Program-made: the position numbers and the translations under genes
Part shown: positions 54,649-63,480 of the stretch, piece by piece
Layout: each line of letters starts with the position of its first letter
Position numbering within the stretch: the first letter of the stretch is position 1
Notes under the pieces: model-generated
Told to the model about the DNA's origin: nothing
What the model saw: the letters and a program-made list of their open reading frames with translations, nothing else
The model's database searches: none
From: Maricaulis sp048268525
GTDB lineage: Bacteria > Pseudomonadota > Alphaproteobacteria > Caulobacterales > Maricaulaceae
Reading direction: 5' to 3'
NCBI RefSeq assembly: GCF_048268525.1
Contig: NZ_JBLWVH010000001.1
Location: forward strand, 248,001-312,000
Length of the DNA stretch: 64,000 nt

Positions 54649-54794
54649 GGCCAAACTGCTCTCGTCGGTCTGCAATCGACGTCACGCCAGCCCGGCGAAC
54701 GCCGTTCATTCCCTCAGAGATACCCCCCATACCGTTTCGTGGCGAGAACAATCCGCGACCCATTTTGTCGCGCCCGTCCCGGTCTCATTTATTG

Positions 54795-55976
54795 TCAGGC
54801 GACCTGTCCGGCACACCAGCCGGACGACCAAGCCCATTGAAAGTTGTATCCGCCAAGCCAACCCGTCACGTCAACAACTTCTCCGATGAAATACAGCCCC
54901 GGCACCGCCCGCGCCTGCATGGTGCGGCTGTCCAGCCCGTCCGTGTCCACACCGCCGAGTGTGACCTCGGCTGTGCGGTATCCTTCCGACCCTGTCGGGG
55001 TGATCGGCCAGGCAGCCAGATGGTCGGCGAAAGCGCGCAGTTTCCTGTCCGACTGGTCGGCCAGATTGCCGCTCATTCCGAACTCCTCGACCAGCATCGC
55101 GGCCAGTCGCTTGGGTAGGTGTTCGCCGAGGGCGGTCTGCACGGCCTGGCGGCCATTCGTCTGCCGCGCGGCGCGCAGAACTTCGAACACATCGAGATCG
55201 GGCCGGATATGGACATGGATCGTGTCGCCCTCTCGCCAGTAGGACGAGATCTGCAGGATAGCCGGTCCGGACAGGCCGCGATGGGTGAACAGCATGGCCT
55301 CGGCAAAGCGCGCCTTGCCGTGACAGGCGATCCCGTCGACCGCGACGCCGGCGAGTGGTTTGAAGCGGGTCAGCGTGTCCGGATCAAAGGTCAGCGGCAC
55401 CAGGCCGGGCCGGGTCTCGACAAGGTCGAGACCGAACTGGCGGGCCACGTCATAGCCAAAGCCCGTGGCGCCCATTTTCGGGATCGATTTGCCGCCCGAG
55501 GCGATGACCAGGGACTGGCAGCCCAGCGTCGATCCGTCAGACAGGGTGAGGCGGAAACCGTCTCCCTCACGGGCGACGGCGGTGACCGACGTCGACAGGC
55601 GCAGCTCTCCGCCGGCGGATTTCAGGTCTGTGAGCAGGGCGCCAATGATGTCCTTGGCCGAGTGGTCGCAGAACAGCTGGCCCAGCGTCTTCTCGTGCCA
55701 GGGGATGTTGTGGCCATTGATCCAGTCGACGAAGTCCCACTGGGTGTAGCGCTTCAGCGCCGACTTCGCGAAATGGCGGTTGCCGGACAGGAAATTCTCG
55801 GCCGTCGTATGCATGTTGGTGAAGTTGCAGCGTCCGCCGCCGGAGATGCGGATCTTCTCGGCGGGTGCCTTGCTGTGCTCGATCAGCGTCACCGACCGCC
55901 CGCGCCTGCCCGCCTCGATGGCGCACATCAGCCCGGCCGCACCGGCCCCGATGATGACGACATCACGCGGGTCCAT
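54795..55976 (-). CDS. HI0933/BaiN-family FAD-dependent oxidoreductase
   Basis: 393 residues. The N-terminal FAD motif VVIIGAGAAGLMCAIEAGRRGRSVTLIE (residues 6-33) and the family hallmark KIRISGGGRCNFTN (about 41-55) are clear. SLVIASGGKSIPKMGATGFGYDVARQFG and the C-terminal VPGLYFIGEVVDVTGWLGGYNFQWAWSSGWCAG complete the HI0933 pattern. This family includes YhiN and BaiN-like enzymes; substrates are mostly unknown, though some act on amino-ketones or bile-acid derivatives. It precedes the efflux genes on the same strand and follows the alpha/beta hydrolase by three bases, so the two are probably co-expressed. Confidence 0.92.
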   Translation of the reverse strand: MDPRDVVIIGAGAAGLMCAIEAGRRGRSVTLIEHSKAPAEKIRISGGGRCNFTNMHTTAENFLSGNRHFAKSALKRYTQWDFVDWINGHNIPWHEKTLGQLFCDHSAKDIIGALLTDLKSAGGELRLSTSVTAVAREGDGFRLTLSDGSTLGCQSLVIASGGKSIPKMGATGFGYDVARQFGLDLVETRPGLVPLTFDPDTLTRFKPLAGVAVDGIACHGKARFAEAMLFTHRGLSGPAILQISSYWREGDTIHVHIRPDLDVFEVLRAARQTNGRQAVQTALGEHLPKRLAAMLVEEFGMSGNLADQSDRKLRAFADHLAAWPITPTGSEGYRTAEVTLGGVDTDGLDSRTMQARAVPGLYFIGEVVDVTGWLGGYNFQWAWSSGWCAGQVA

Positions 55977-55979
55977 GGA

Positions 55980-56918
55980 TCAGCCGGTAACCCGGTCGAG
56001 CCAGTCGGCGAACGCCTCGATCTGCGCGTCACGGCCGATCTCGTTCATCGTCTCGTGGCGGAAATCCTTGAGCACTTCCAGACGGATATCGGTGAGGCCG
56101 GCTTTCTTCAACCGCTTGGCCAGGGCTTCCATTGATTTGCCGCCTTCCGTCGCCGGGTCTTTCGAGCCAGCAATCAGATGCATCGGCAAGGCCTTGGGCA
56201 GGGCTGCGAGATGCGTGTCATCCTCGGCATAGGCGACGCCGTCGAGGAAGTCGCGCCACAGCGAGACCGTCGACGGCCATCCGCATTCCGGATCATTCAC
56301 ATAGGCGTCCACTTCAGCCGTGTCGCGTGACAGCCAGTCGGCATCGCTGCGGTCTTCCGGGAAACGCTTGTTCCAGGCCTTGAAGGTGAGATTGTCCAGC
56401 GTGTGGCTGGTCGCCAGTGCGCCGCCACCGAACAGGGCTTCAAAGAACAGGACCAGGCGCATCACGCCCTTCAGGCCGCCCAGCGCCATGTTGCCGTTCC
56501 AGATCGCCGCCGCGGTGACGCTGTCCGGCGCCCGCAGGATATGGTTGAAGGCGATGACCGAGCCCATCGAATGGCCAAAGATGACCAGCGGCAGACCGGG
56601 CCAGCGCGTGCGGGCCTCGGCGTGGACGGCGGCCACATCCTGCATCAACTTGGTCCAGCCATCCTTGTCGGCAAAGCGCCGCGGGCCGCCGTCGGCGGCT
56701 GTGGTCTGGCCGTGTCCGCGATGATCATGGGCAATGACATGATAGCCGCGACCGGCGAGCTGGTTGGCCATGCGGGCATAGCGCCCGGCGCGTTCGGCGA
56801 GACCGTGATTGATATGGACGATGCCGCGTGGCGAACCTTCCGCCTCATGCGTATAGATCGCCAGATCGGCGCCGCTGGGGCTGGCCAACCGTTCCAGCGA
56901 GAAATCTGAGTCGCTCAT
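55980..56918 (-). CDS. Alpha/beta hydrolase, monoacylglycerol-lipase type
   Basis: 312 residues of the serine aminopeptidase S33/monoacylglycerol-lipase family. HINHGLAERAGRYARMANQLAGRGYHVIAHDHRGHGQT (oxyanion region) precedes the nucleophile elbow GHSMGSVIAF near residue 116; the acid and His lie in GSKDPATEGGK and DFRHETMNEIG. No signal peptide is visible, so it acts in the cytosol on a lipid ester, such as a monoglyceride. It starts 105 bases from the divergent glycerol kinase gene, and glycerol released by such a lipase could feed that kinase (inference). Confidence 0.9.
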   Translation of the reverse strand: MSDSDFSLERLASPSGADLAIYTHEAEGSPRGIVHINHGLAERAGRYARMANQLAGRGYHVIAHDHRGHGQTTAADGGPRRFADKDGWTKLMQDVAAVHAEARTRWPGLPLVIFGHSMGSVIAFNHILRAPDSVTAAAIWNGNMALGGLKGVMRLVLFFEALFGGGALATSHTLDNLTFKAWNKRFPEDRSDADWLSRDTAEVDAYVNDPECGWPSTVSLWRDFLDGVAYAEDDTHLAALPKALPMHLIAGSKDPATEGGKSMEALAKRLKKAGLTDIRLEVLKDFRHETMNEIGRDAQIEAFADWLDRVTG

Positions 56919-57023
56919 GCATCCTCCCGTTTGCCAGTGAGCCTAGCGTGTTTTCACCGGCGCCGTCAGGGCTATAGTCACACCGACGCTCCGGCGACGG
57001 GCGGTTTTCGGGGAGGGATGGCA

Positions 57024-58520
<1,497 letters not shown>

Positions 58521-58524
58521 CCGT

Positions 58525-59673
58525 TCAGGCCGCGGACAGCGCCCGGTCGAGATCGGCGATCTGGTCGGCAGCGCTTTCCAGGCCGATCGACAGGCGGATC
58601 AGGCTGTCGGCGACACCCGCCTCGGCTCGCGCTTGCGGTGACATCGAGGCATGGGTCATCAGGGCCGGGATGCAACACAGGCTTTCCACGCCGCCCAGCG
58701 ATTGCGCCAGGGTGAAGATCTCGAGTGCCGAGACCACATCGCGCGGTGACGGTGCGCCGGGCGCCAGTTCGAGGCTGATCAGCTGGCCGAACCCGTCCTG
58801 CTGACGCGCTGCGAGGGCATGGCCGGGATGGCTTTCCAGGCCCGGATAGTCGACGCGTTCGACCCGAGGATCGGCGTCCAGCCATCGGGCCACTTCCAGC
58901 GCGCTCTCACACTGGGCCCTGGCCCGCAAGGGCAGGGTGCGCAGGCCGCGCAGGGCGAGATAGCTGTCAAAGGCGGCCGCCCCGACGCCGACGCAATTGG
59001 CCCACCAGGTCAGCTCGGCCACCCGTTCGGGGTCGGCGCAGCAGACCACCCCGCCGACCATGTCGGAGTGTCCGTTCAAGAGCTTGGTGACGGACTGGAC
59101 CGAATAATCGGCCCCCCAATCCAGAGGGCGTTGCAGCACTGGCGACATCACCGTGTTGTCGACGGCCAGCTCTGTCCCGGCGTTCTTGGCGAGGCGGGCG
59201 AGGCCCTTGATATCGGAGATGCGCAGGCGCGGATTGGACGGCGTCTCGGCGATGATCAGGGCGGCATCCTCATTGAGCGCGACGGCGACCTTGTCGAGGT
59301 CAGTTGTGTCGACATAGACCGGGACCAGCCGGCCGCCGCGACCACGGGCGTCGAGCAGTCGCCGTGTGCCGCCATAAGCGTCATGCGAGCACAGCACCCG
59401 GGCGCCGTGCGGAATGTCGTGCAGCAGGAGGTCGATCGCCGACATGCCGGACCCGGTGACGATGGCTCCGGCGGCGTTCTCGAGTTCGGCGATGGCATCT
59501 GCCAGCAGGGACCGACCCGGATTGCCGGTGCGGGCATAATCGAAGGCAGGCTGGATGGCCGGGTCGTCGCGCCGGTAGGCGGTCGAGAGCGAAAGCGGCG
59601 GGATGACCGCGTTCCAGCTGCGGTCGGTGTTCAGTCCGGCCCGGATGGCCTTGGTGCGTTGATCGCTCGACAT
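58525..59673 (-). CDS. metB: Cystathionine gamma-synthase family PLP enzyme
   Basis: 382 residues of the Cys/Met-metabolism PLP family. DYARTGNPGRSLLADAIAELE, GSGMSAIDLLL and AYGGTRRLL (PLP and phosphate contacts) precede ETPSNPRLRISDI and the PLP-binding Lys197 in SVTKLLNGHSDMVGG. The C-terminus has SLGGVESLCCIPALMTHASM and RLSIGLESAADQI. Cystathionine gamma-synthase makes cystathionine from an acyl-homoserine and cysteine. Close relatives include O-acylhomoserine sulfhydrylase (MetZ), and sequence alone does not separate them surely. It is the last gene of the hom-metX-metB operon, starting one base after the metX stop. Confidence 0.85.
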   Translation of the reverse strand: MSSDQRTKAIRAGLNTDRSWNAVIPPLSLSTAYRRDDPAIQPAFDYARTGNPGRSLLADAIAELENAAGAIVTGSGMSAIDLLLHDIPHGARVLCSHDAYGGTRRLLDARGRGGRLVPVYVDTTDLDKVAVALNEDAALIIAETPSNPRLRISDIKGLARLAKNAGTELAVDNTVMSPVLQRPLDWGADYSVQSVTKLLNGHSDMVGGVVCCADPERVAELTWWANCVGVGAAAFDSYLALRGLRTLPLRARAQCESALEVARWLDADPRVERVDYPGLESHPGHALAARQQDGFGQLISLELAPGAPSPRDVVSALEIFTLAQSLGGVESLCCIPALMTHASMSPQARAEAGVADSLIRLSIGLESAADQIADLDRALSAA

Positions 59674-59674
59674 G

Positions 59675-60613
59675 TCAGCTCCCGAAAATCTCGTCCAGTG
59701 TGGCGGCGATGATGGTGTCTTCCTTCAGGAAGGCATCGTGACCATAGAGCGACGAGAAGGTGATCAGCCGCCCGTTCGGGGTGCGCGCAGCCGCGCCGGC
59801 GATCTGGTCGGCCGGGACGAGACGGTCCTCGAGCACGGCGACCCATGCGACCGGGCAGGTGATGGCGGACACATCGACGCGATGCTCGTCCATTGACCGG
59901 GACAGGGCCAGGAAGCGGCGTGGGTCTGTCCGGTCGGCATAGCGCTGGCCGTTTTCCGCCAGATAGCCGGTGACGCCGTTGGCGTCGCGACTGTCAGGGT
60001 CCGGTTCGGCGAAGCGGGTCTCGAATTCGTCCGGTGTGCGATAGGTGGTCAGCGCCAGGCGGCGGGCAATATCCAGTCCGGCCTTGCCGTCGCCCAAGCG
60101 CAGCGCCAATTCGACCGTCTCCCGCTGGATGGAGCGCCAGGCGCGGGCCATTTCACTGGCGCGGTCGGCGGCGGAAATGACCACGAGTTCGCGCACCCGT
60201 TCCGGTGCCAGCGCTGCCAGGGCCAGTCCGATCATGCCGCCATAGGAGGAGCCGACAATGGCGAAGTCCCGGATGTCGGCGGCGTCGGCCAGGGCGAGGA
60301 TGGCGCGGGCTTGATCCTGTGTGGACGGGAAGGGGTGGATGTCCGCGCCGATGAAATCGAAAGACAGGATGCGGTGCCGATTGGTGTCCAGCGCCTTGCC
60401 CGGGCCCGCCTGTTGCCGCCACCAGCCATTCCCGTCGACCGTATCGGTTACGCCACGGCCGAAGGAAATGCCTCCGAGGACCAGAATGACCGGCGCGCCT
60501 TCCGGCCCGGCAATGCGACCGGTCACCGAGACCGGTGAGCCGGTCGCGGTCAGGGCGATGGTCGAGATGTCCCGACATCGAAGGGCGGGTGGATGATCCA
60601 GGGTCACACACAT
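59675..60613 (-). CDS. metX: Homoserine O-acyltransferase (MetX-like alpha/beta hydrolase)
   Basis: 312 residues, shorter than typical MetX (about 370-380). The alpha/beta-hydrolase core has ILVLGGISFGRGV, then the nucleophile elbow GSSYGGMIGLALA with Ser123 and the C-terminal YGHDAFLKE (His292, Asp293), which is the MetX catalytic signature. It acylates homoserine as the first committed methionine step. Acetyl versus succinyl donor cannot be told; some MetX-like enzymes use succinyl-CoA. Its ATG overlaps the hom stop as ATGA. The missing lid residues account for the shortness. It is under the SAM-II element upstream of hom. Confidence 0.85.
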   Translation of the reverse strand: MCVTLDHPPALRCRDISTIALTATGSPVSVTGRIAGPEGAPVILVLGGISFGRGVTDTVDGNGWWRQQAGPGKALDTNRHRILSFDFIGADIHPFPSTQDQARAILALADAADIRDFAIVGSSYGGMIGLALAALAPERVRELVVISAADRASEMARAWRSIQRETVELALRLGDGKAGLDIARRLALTTYRTPDEFETRFAEPDPDSRDANGVTGYLAENGQRYADRTDPRRFLALSRSMDEHRVDVSAITCPVAWVAVLEDRLVPADQIAGAAARTPNGRLITFSSLYGHDAFLKEDTIIAATLDEIFGS

Positions 60614-61602
60614 CAGGCGCCGCCCTGGGCAAGCAGGGCCCGCACGTCGGAGAGGACCGAGCCGGCGGTCGGTGTCTGGCCGGCGCCCTTACCGTTGAGA
60701 ATGAGGGTGGTGCCGCTGGCGCAGACGATCTCGACCGCATTCTCCTCATTCTCGACCCGGGCCAGGGCATGGTCTTCGGCCAGGGCCTGCAGTCTGACCG
60801 TGGCGATGACGCCCTCCTCCTGCACCGACAATTCGGCCACCTGCCGGTAGCGCAGGCCGTTTTCGCGGGCCCCGAGAATCTGGCCGACCGACAGGTCGAA
60901 CAGGCTGTCGGCGGGAATGGCGTAGGGGTCGGGGGCGATATCGAAAGCGGCGCGGGCAATCAGGGCCAGCTTGGCCGCGGCATCAAGCCCGTCAACATCG
61001 GCGCTGGGGTCTTCCTCGGCAAATCCGGCGGCCTGGGCGGCGGCGATGGCGTCGTCGAACCCAATTCCCTTTTCCAGCAGGCCGAGCACGAAATTCGAGG
61101 TGCCGTTGAGCACGCCCCGGACCCGGGTGATTGTTTCGCCTGAGGCCTTCAACCGAGCTACCGTTTCCAGCACCGGCACGCCGCCGCCCACGGCCGCCGA
61201 ATAGGCAAAGCCGGTGCCGGCCCGGCGGGCCTTTGCTTCCAGGTCCGGACGACGGGCGATGACGGCCTTGTTGGCCGAGATCACATGCACGCCGCGCTCG
61301 ACCGCGAGGGTGAGGGCCTTTTCAGCCGCAGCACAGTCGGGCAGGGCGTCGATGATCAGGTCCGGCCCGGTGTCGAAAGCGGCATTGAGATCGGTCAGCC
61401 AGGCGTATCGGTCGTCGTGTCTGCGCCGCGGTTTGCGGGTGACAATGGCGGCGATCTCGACCTCGGCCTGCATGGCTTCCAGACCCGCCAGGACACCGGC
61501 ATTCACCGTGCCGCAGCCCAGCAGGACAACGCGCAGGCGCGGCGTCAAAGCCGTCGCCGGGACCGTATCAAGGGGATAATCAAGCGCCGCAACCAGGGAC
61601 AT
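60613..61602 (-). CDS. hom: Short homoserine dehydrogenase without ACT domain
   Basis: 329 residues. The NAD(P)-binding motif VVLLGCGTVNAG (about 25-36), HVISANKAVIA, GVLNGTSNFVLGL and the catalytic Lys region DVDGLDAAAKLALIA identify homoserine dehydrogenase, which reduces aspartate semialdehyde to homoserine. Typical bacterial Hom has about 430 residues with a C-terminal ACT domain for threonine feedback. This protein ends after the catalytic domain, so it is probably not inhibited by threonine. Its place in a methionine operon behind a SAM-II element suggests a methionine-dedicated isozyme. ATG 61602 was chosen; the upstream frame would overlap the riboswitch. It overlaps metX by four bases. 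Confidence 0.88.
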   Translation of the reverse strand: MSLVAALDYPLDTVPATALTPRLRVVLLGCGTVNAGVLAGLEAMQAEVEIAAIVTRKPRRRHDDRYAWLTDLNAAFDTGPDLIIDALPDCAAAEKALTLAVERGVHVISANKAVIARRPDLEAKARRAGTGFAYSAAVGGGVPVLETVARLKASGETITRVRGVLNGTSNFVLGLLEKGIGFDDAIAAAQAAGFAEEDPSADVDGLDAAAKLALIARAAFDIAPDPYAIPADSLFDLSVGQILGARENGLRYRQVAELSVQEEGVIATVRLQALAEDHALARVENEENAVEIVCASGTTLILNGKGAGQTPTAGSVLSDVRALLAQGGA

Positions 61603-61700
61603 TGTTTCACATTCCGTCTTTGCGGAAAGCGCGACACGCCGATTGCGGGGTACTGACGAGGCCAAGGGAATGCGTGGCGATTGCCGGGTGCCTCGATCAA

Positions 61701-61755
61701 TCCGCTTTAGCCGCACTTGTTCCGCGCCCGCAAGCTAGATCTCAAATCGGCGCGA
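61701..61755 (-). ncRNA. SAM-II riboswitch (metA-type) upstream of hom-metX-metB
   Basis: Read on the minus strand, the element has all the hallmark parts in order. A P1 5' strand (CGCGCC, 61754-61749) precedes the conserved GATTT (61748-61744), then CTTGC (61734-61730). The P1 3' strand (GGCGCG, 61728-61723) follows, then the downstream GCTAAA (61711-61706), which forms the pseudoknot region. Spacing and sequence closely follow known SAM-II RNAs, which bind S-adenosylmethionine and shut off methionine genes. The RNA starts almost at the predicted transcription start and ends about 98 bases before the hom ATG. Confidence 0.9.
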
Positions 61756-61760
61756 CTTCA

Positions 61761-61788
61761 CATATAAAGATATGTTTATATGTGTCAA
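61761..61788 (-). promoter_or_regulatory. Methionine operon promoter overlapped by a palindrome
   Basis: TTGACA (61788-61783) is a consensus -35. TATATG (61766-61761), spaced 16 bases away, is a plausible -10. Transcription would begin near 61755, the 5' edge of the riboswitch. The region 61761-61782 is a 22-bp palindrome (CATATAAA and TTTATATG arms) with 20 of 22 bases symmetric, filling the spacer and -10. That is ideal for a repressor. It resembles sites reported for ArsR-type SahR regulators of methionine metabolism (from memory, unverified). Confidence 0.75.
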
Positions 61789-62181
61789 GCGATCGAGTCC
61801 GACCCTGTCCAAGCCACAGGGTGAGGGCTCCGCACGCTTTCGCGCCGGAGAGATGGGAGGGAGCGGGATGCCGGCCGGAGCCGATAAAGCGCTGTTTTGA
61901 TAACGGTAGGCTTCGACAAGCATCCCGCTCACGGAGATTTCCCGGACGCTCTCGCCCCCGATTCCAACGCGGCAGGTACTGAGGGTCGGTCGTTTAGTGC
62001 CCCTGGACCTGATCGCACGCCCTGCCGGAGCTTTGGAGTGTCACATCCAAGGCGCGGACAGGCTCCGCAAGTTTCCGGGCACAAGTGACAGGGCCCGTGC
62101 CTCCCATCCCGAAAACCGGAGACATTATGTGTCGACGGATAAGGGGTGGGGATAAGTTTGGCCGATTTTTTTGATAGAGCG

Positions 62182-62213
62182 CCCTCTCCCTCTCCCTTGG
62201 GAGAGGGAGAGGG
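62182..62213. repeat. Perfect 15-bp inverted repeat (CCCTCTCCC type)
   Basis: The arms 62182-62196 and 62199-62213 are exact complements separated by TT. Similar CCCTCTCCC/GGGAGAGGG elements are common dispersed repeats in proteobacteria. No T-tract follows, so it is not a clear terminator. Confidence 0.85.
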
Positions 62214-62269
62214 GGAGGGGTAAGTCCACATGAACGCGAGAGGAATCCCCCTCATCCGGCCTCCGGCCA

Positions 62270-62289
62270 CCTTCTCCCGAGGGAGAAGG
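62270..62289. repeat. Perfect 9-bp inverted repeat
   Basis: CCTTCTCCC-GA-GGGAGAAGG: exact arms 62270-62278 and 62281-62289. It lies 57 bases after the 15-bp repeat and may be the second half of the same dispersed element. Confidence 0.8.
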
Positions 62290-62326
62290 AAAGCGGTGCA
62301 CAGCGGGGATAAATGCACAAAAATTT

Positions 62327-62377
62327 TGTCATCCCGGGTCTGCAACCTGCTTGCGCAGGTTTTCGCCCGGGATGACA
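62327..62377. repeat. Nested palindrome of the TGTCATCCCGGG type
   Basis: Exact 12-bp outer arms (62327-62338 and 62366-62377) enclose an exact 7-bp inner stem (AACCTGC 62344-62350 with 62355-62361, loop TTGC). This cruciform-like unit resembles the dispersed TCATCCCGGG repeats of many alphaproteobacteria. Confidence 0.85.
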
Positions 62378-62459
62378 CGCGCGTCGTCAGCGCCGGATGT
62401 TGCCGCAAGCTGCCGCGTGCCAATCCCTCTCAAACCAAAGCACATTTCTCCCGGCCGCA

Positions 62460-62477
62460 GCCCCGCAACAGCGGGGC
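62460..62477. repeat. Short inverted repeat within a larger imperfect palindrome
   Basis: GCCCCGC-AACA-GCGGGGC has exact 7-bp arms. Flanking CCGG segments (62451-62454 and 62483-62486) extend the symmetry imperfectly. It is probably part of a third dispersed repeat running to about 62575, where GGGAAAAATGACA occurs. Confidence 0.6.
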
Positions 62478-62610
62478 GAAGAGCCGGGACCCACGAAACC
62501 CTCCGGCAAGCGATGAGTCTCCCGTTGGTCCCGGATGGCGCTGCGCGCCTCCGGGAAAAATGACAGAGGAAGGGAGGTGAGGAATGGCCTGACCGGCCAA
62601 CGCCGCTGAC

Positions 62611-63438
62611 CTACGTCGCCACAAACGCCTTCTCGACGACGAAATCTGCCGGCGCCGCGTTCGAGCCCTCGATGAAGTTCCGGTCGAGGCAGATCTGTTT
62701 GACGTCTCTCAGCAGGCCTTCCGAGCCACAGATCATCACGCGATCAGCCTCGGGGTCCAGCGGCGGGACGTTGAGGCGTTCGAACAGTTCGCCGGAGTTG
62801 ATCATGTCGGTGACGCGGCCCTTGATCGGCCCGTCTTCGCGGGTGACCGAGGCGAAGTGGACAAGTTTTTCGCGGGCGAATTCGCCGATCAGCTCGTCGT
62901 CTCTGACGGCGGCGACAAGCTCATTGCCATAGGTCAGCTCGGCGGCCTCGCGGCAGGTATGGGTGAGGATGACCTGGTCGAATTTTTCGTAGGTCTCCGG
63001 GTCGCGGATCAGGCTGGCGAACGGCGCAATGCCGGTGCCGGTCGAGATCATGTAGAGGCGCTTGCCGGGCTTCAGGGCATCGAGCACCAGCGTGCCGGTC
63101 GGCTTGCGACCGAGCAGGACTTCATCGCCTTCCTTGATGTGCTGGAGGCGTGAGGTCAGCGGTCCATCGGGAACCTTGATCGAGTAGAAATCGAGGGCTT
63201 CATCCCAGAATGGGCTGGCCAGCGAATAGGCGCGCAGAAGGGGTTTGCCGTCTTCCTTGGGCAGGCCGATCATGATGAATTCGCCGGAGCGGAAGCGGAA
63301 GGCGTCCGGACGGGTGATCCGGAAATGGAACAGCCGGTCGGTGTAGTGCGTCACCGACAATACCGTCTCGACCGTGAACGGGCCGGGCTTGGCGGAAACG
63401 GCATTCTTCTTGGCAGGCGCGGTCGCGGTCATCGTCAT
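62611..63438 (-). CDS. fpr: Ferredoxin--NADP+ reductase
   Basis: 275 residues of the bacterial Fpr type. The FAD domain has FRFRSGEFIMIGLPKEDGKPLLRAYSLASP (RxYS motif near residue 70), and the NADP domain has MISTGTGIAPFASLIRDPETYEKFDQVILTHTCR and DRVMICGSEGLLRD. The C-terminal extension ends PADFVVEKAFVAT, where plant-type enzymes have an aromatic residue stacking on FAD. It transfers electrons between NADPH and ferredoxin or flavodoxin, often in oxidative-stress or Fe-S contexts. ATG 63438 (with 63432 just downstream) is used. It lies 42 bases after the cysteine-synthase-like gene on the same strand. Confidence 0.93.
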   Translation of the reverse strand: MTMTATAPAKKNAVSAKPGPFTVETVLSVTHYTDRLFHFRITRPDAFRFRSGEFIMIGLPKEDGKPLLRAYSLASPFWDEALDFYSIKVPDGPLTSRLQHIKEGDEVLLGRKPTGTLVLDALKPGKRLYMISTGTGIAPFASLIRDPETYEKFDQVILTHTCREAAELTYGNELVAAVRDDELIGEFAREKLVHFASVTREDGPIKGRVTDMINSGELFERLNVPPLDPEADRVMICGSEGLLRDVKQICLDRNFIEGSNAAPADFVVEKAFVAT

Positions 63439-63480
63439 GGTCTCGTACTCGGTTTCGGGTGGGGTCTGTCGGATAAGGCG

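Larger units (their letters stand above)
61803..62610. other. Non-coding region rich in inverted repeats
   Basis: No convincing gene was found in this 808-base gap between the methionine promoter and the ferredoxin reductase gene. The first part (61803-62170) shows no recognised feature. The second part (62180-62580) holds several strong inverted repeats, listed separately. Small open frames here run through the repeats and have no family features. Confidence 0.7.

Noticed and set aside
61929..62423. 164-residue minus-strand open frame in the repeat-rich gap
   Set aside because: It runs through the palindromic repeats and shows no domain or plausible start signal.
62180..62480. Possible CRISPR array
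   Set aside because: The repeats differ from each other and are palindromic units, without regular direct repeats and spacers or cas genes.
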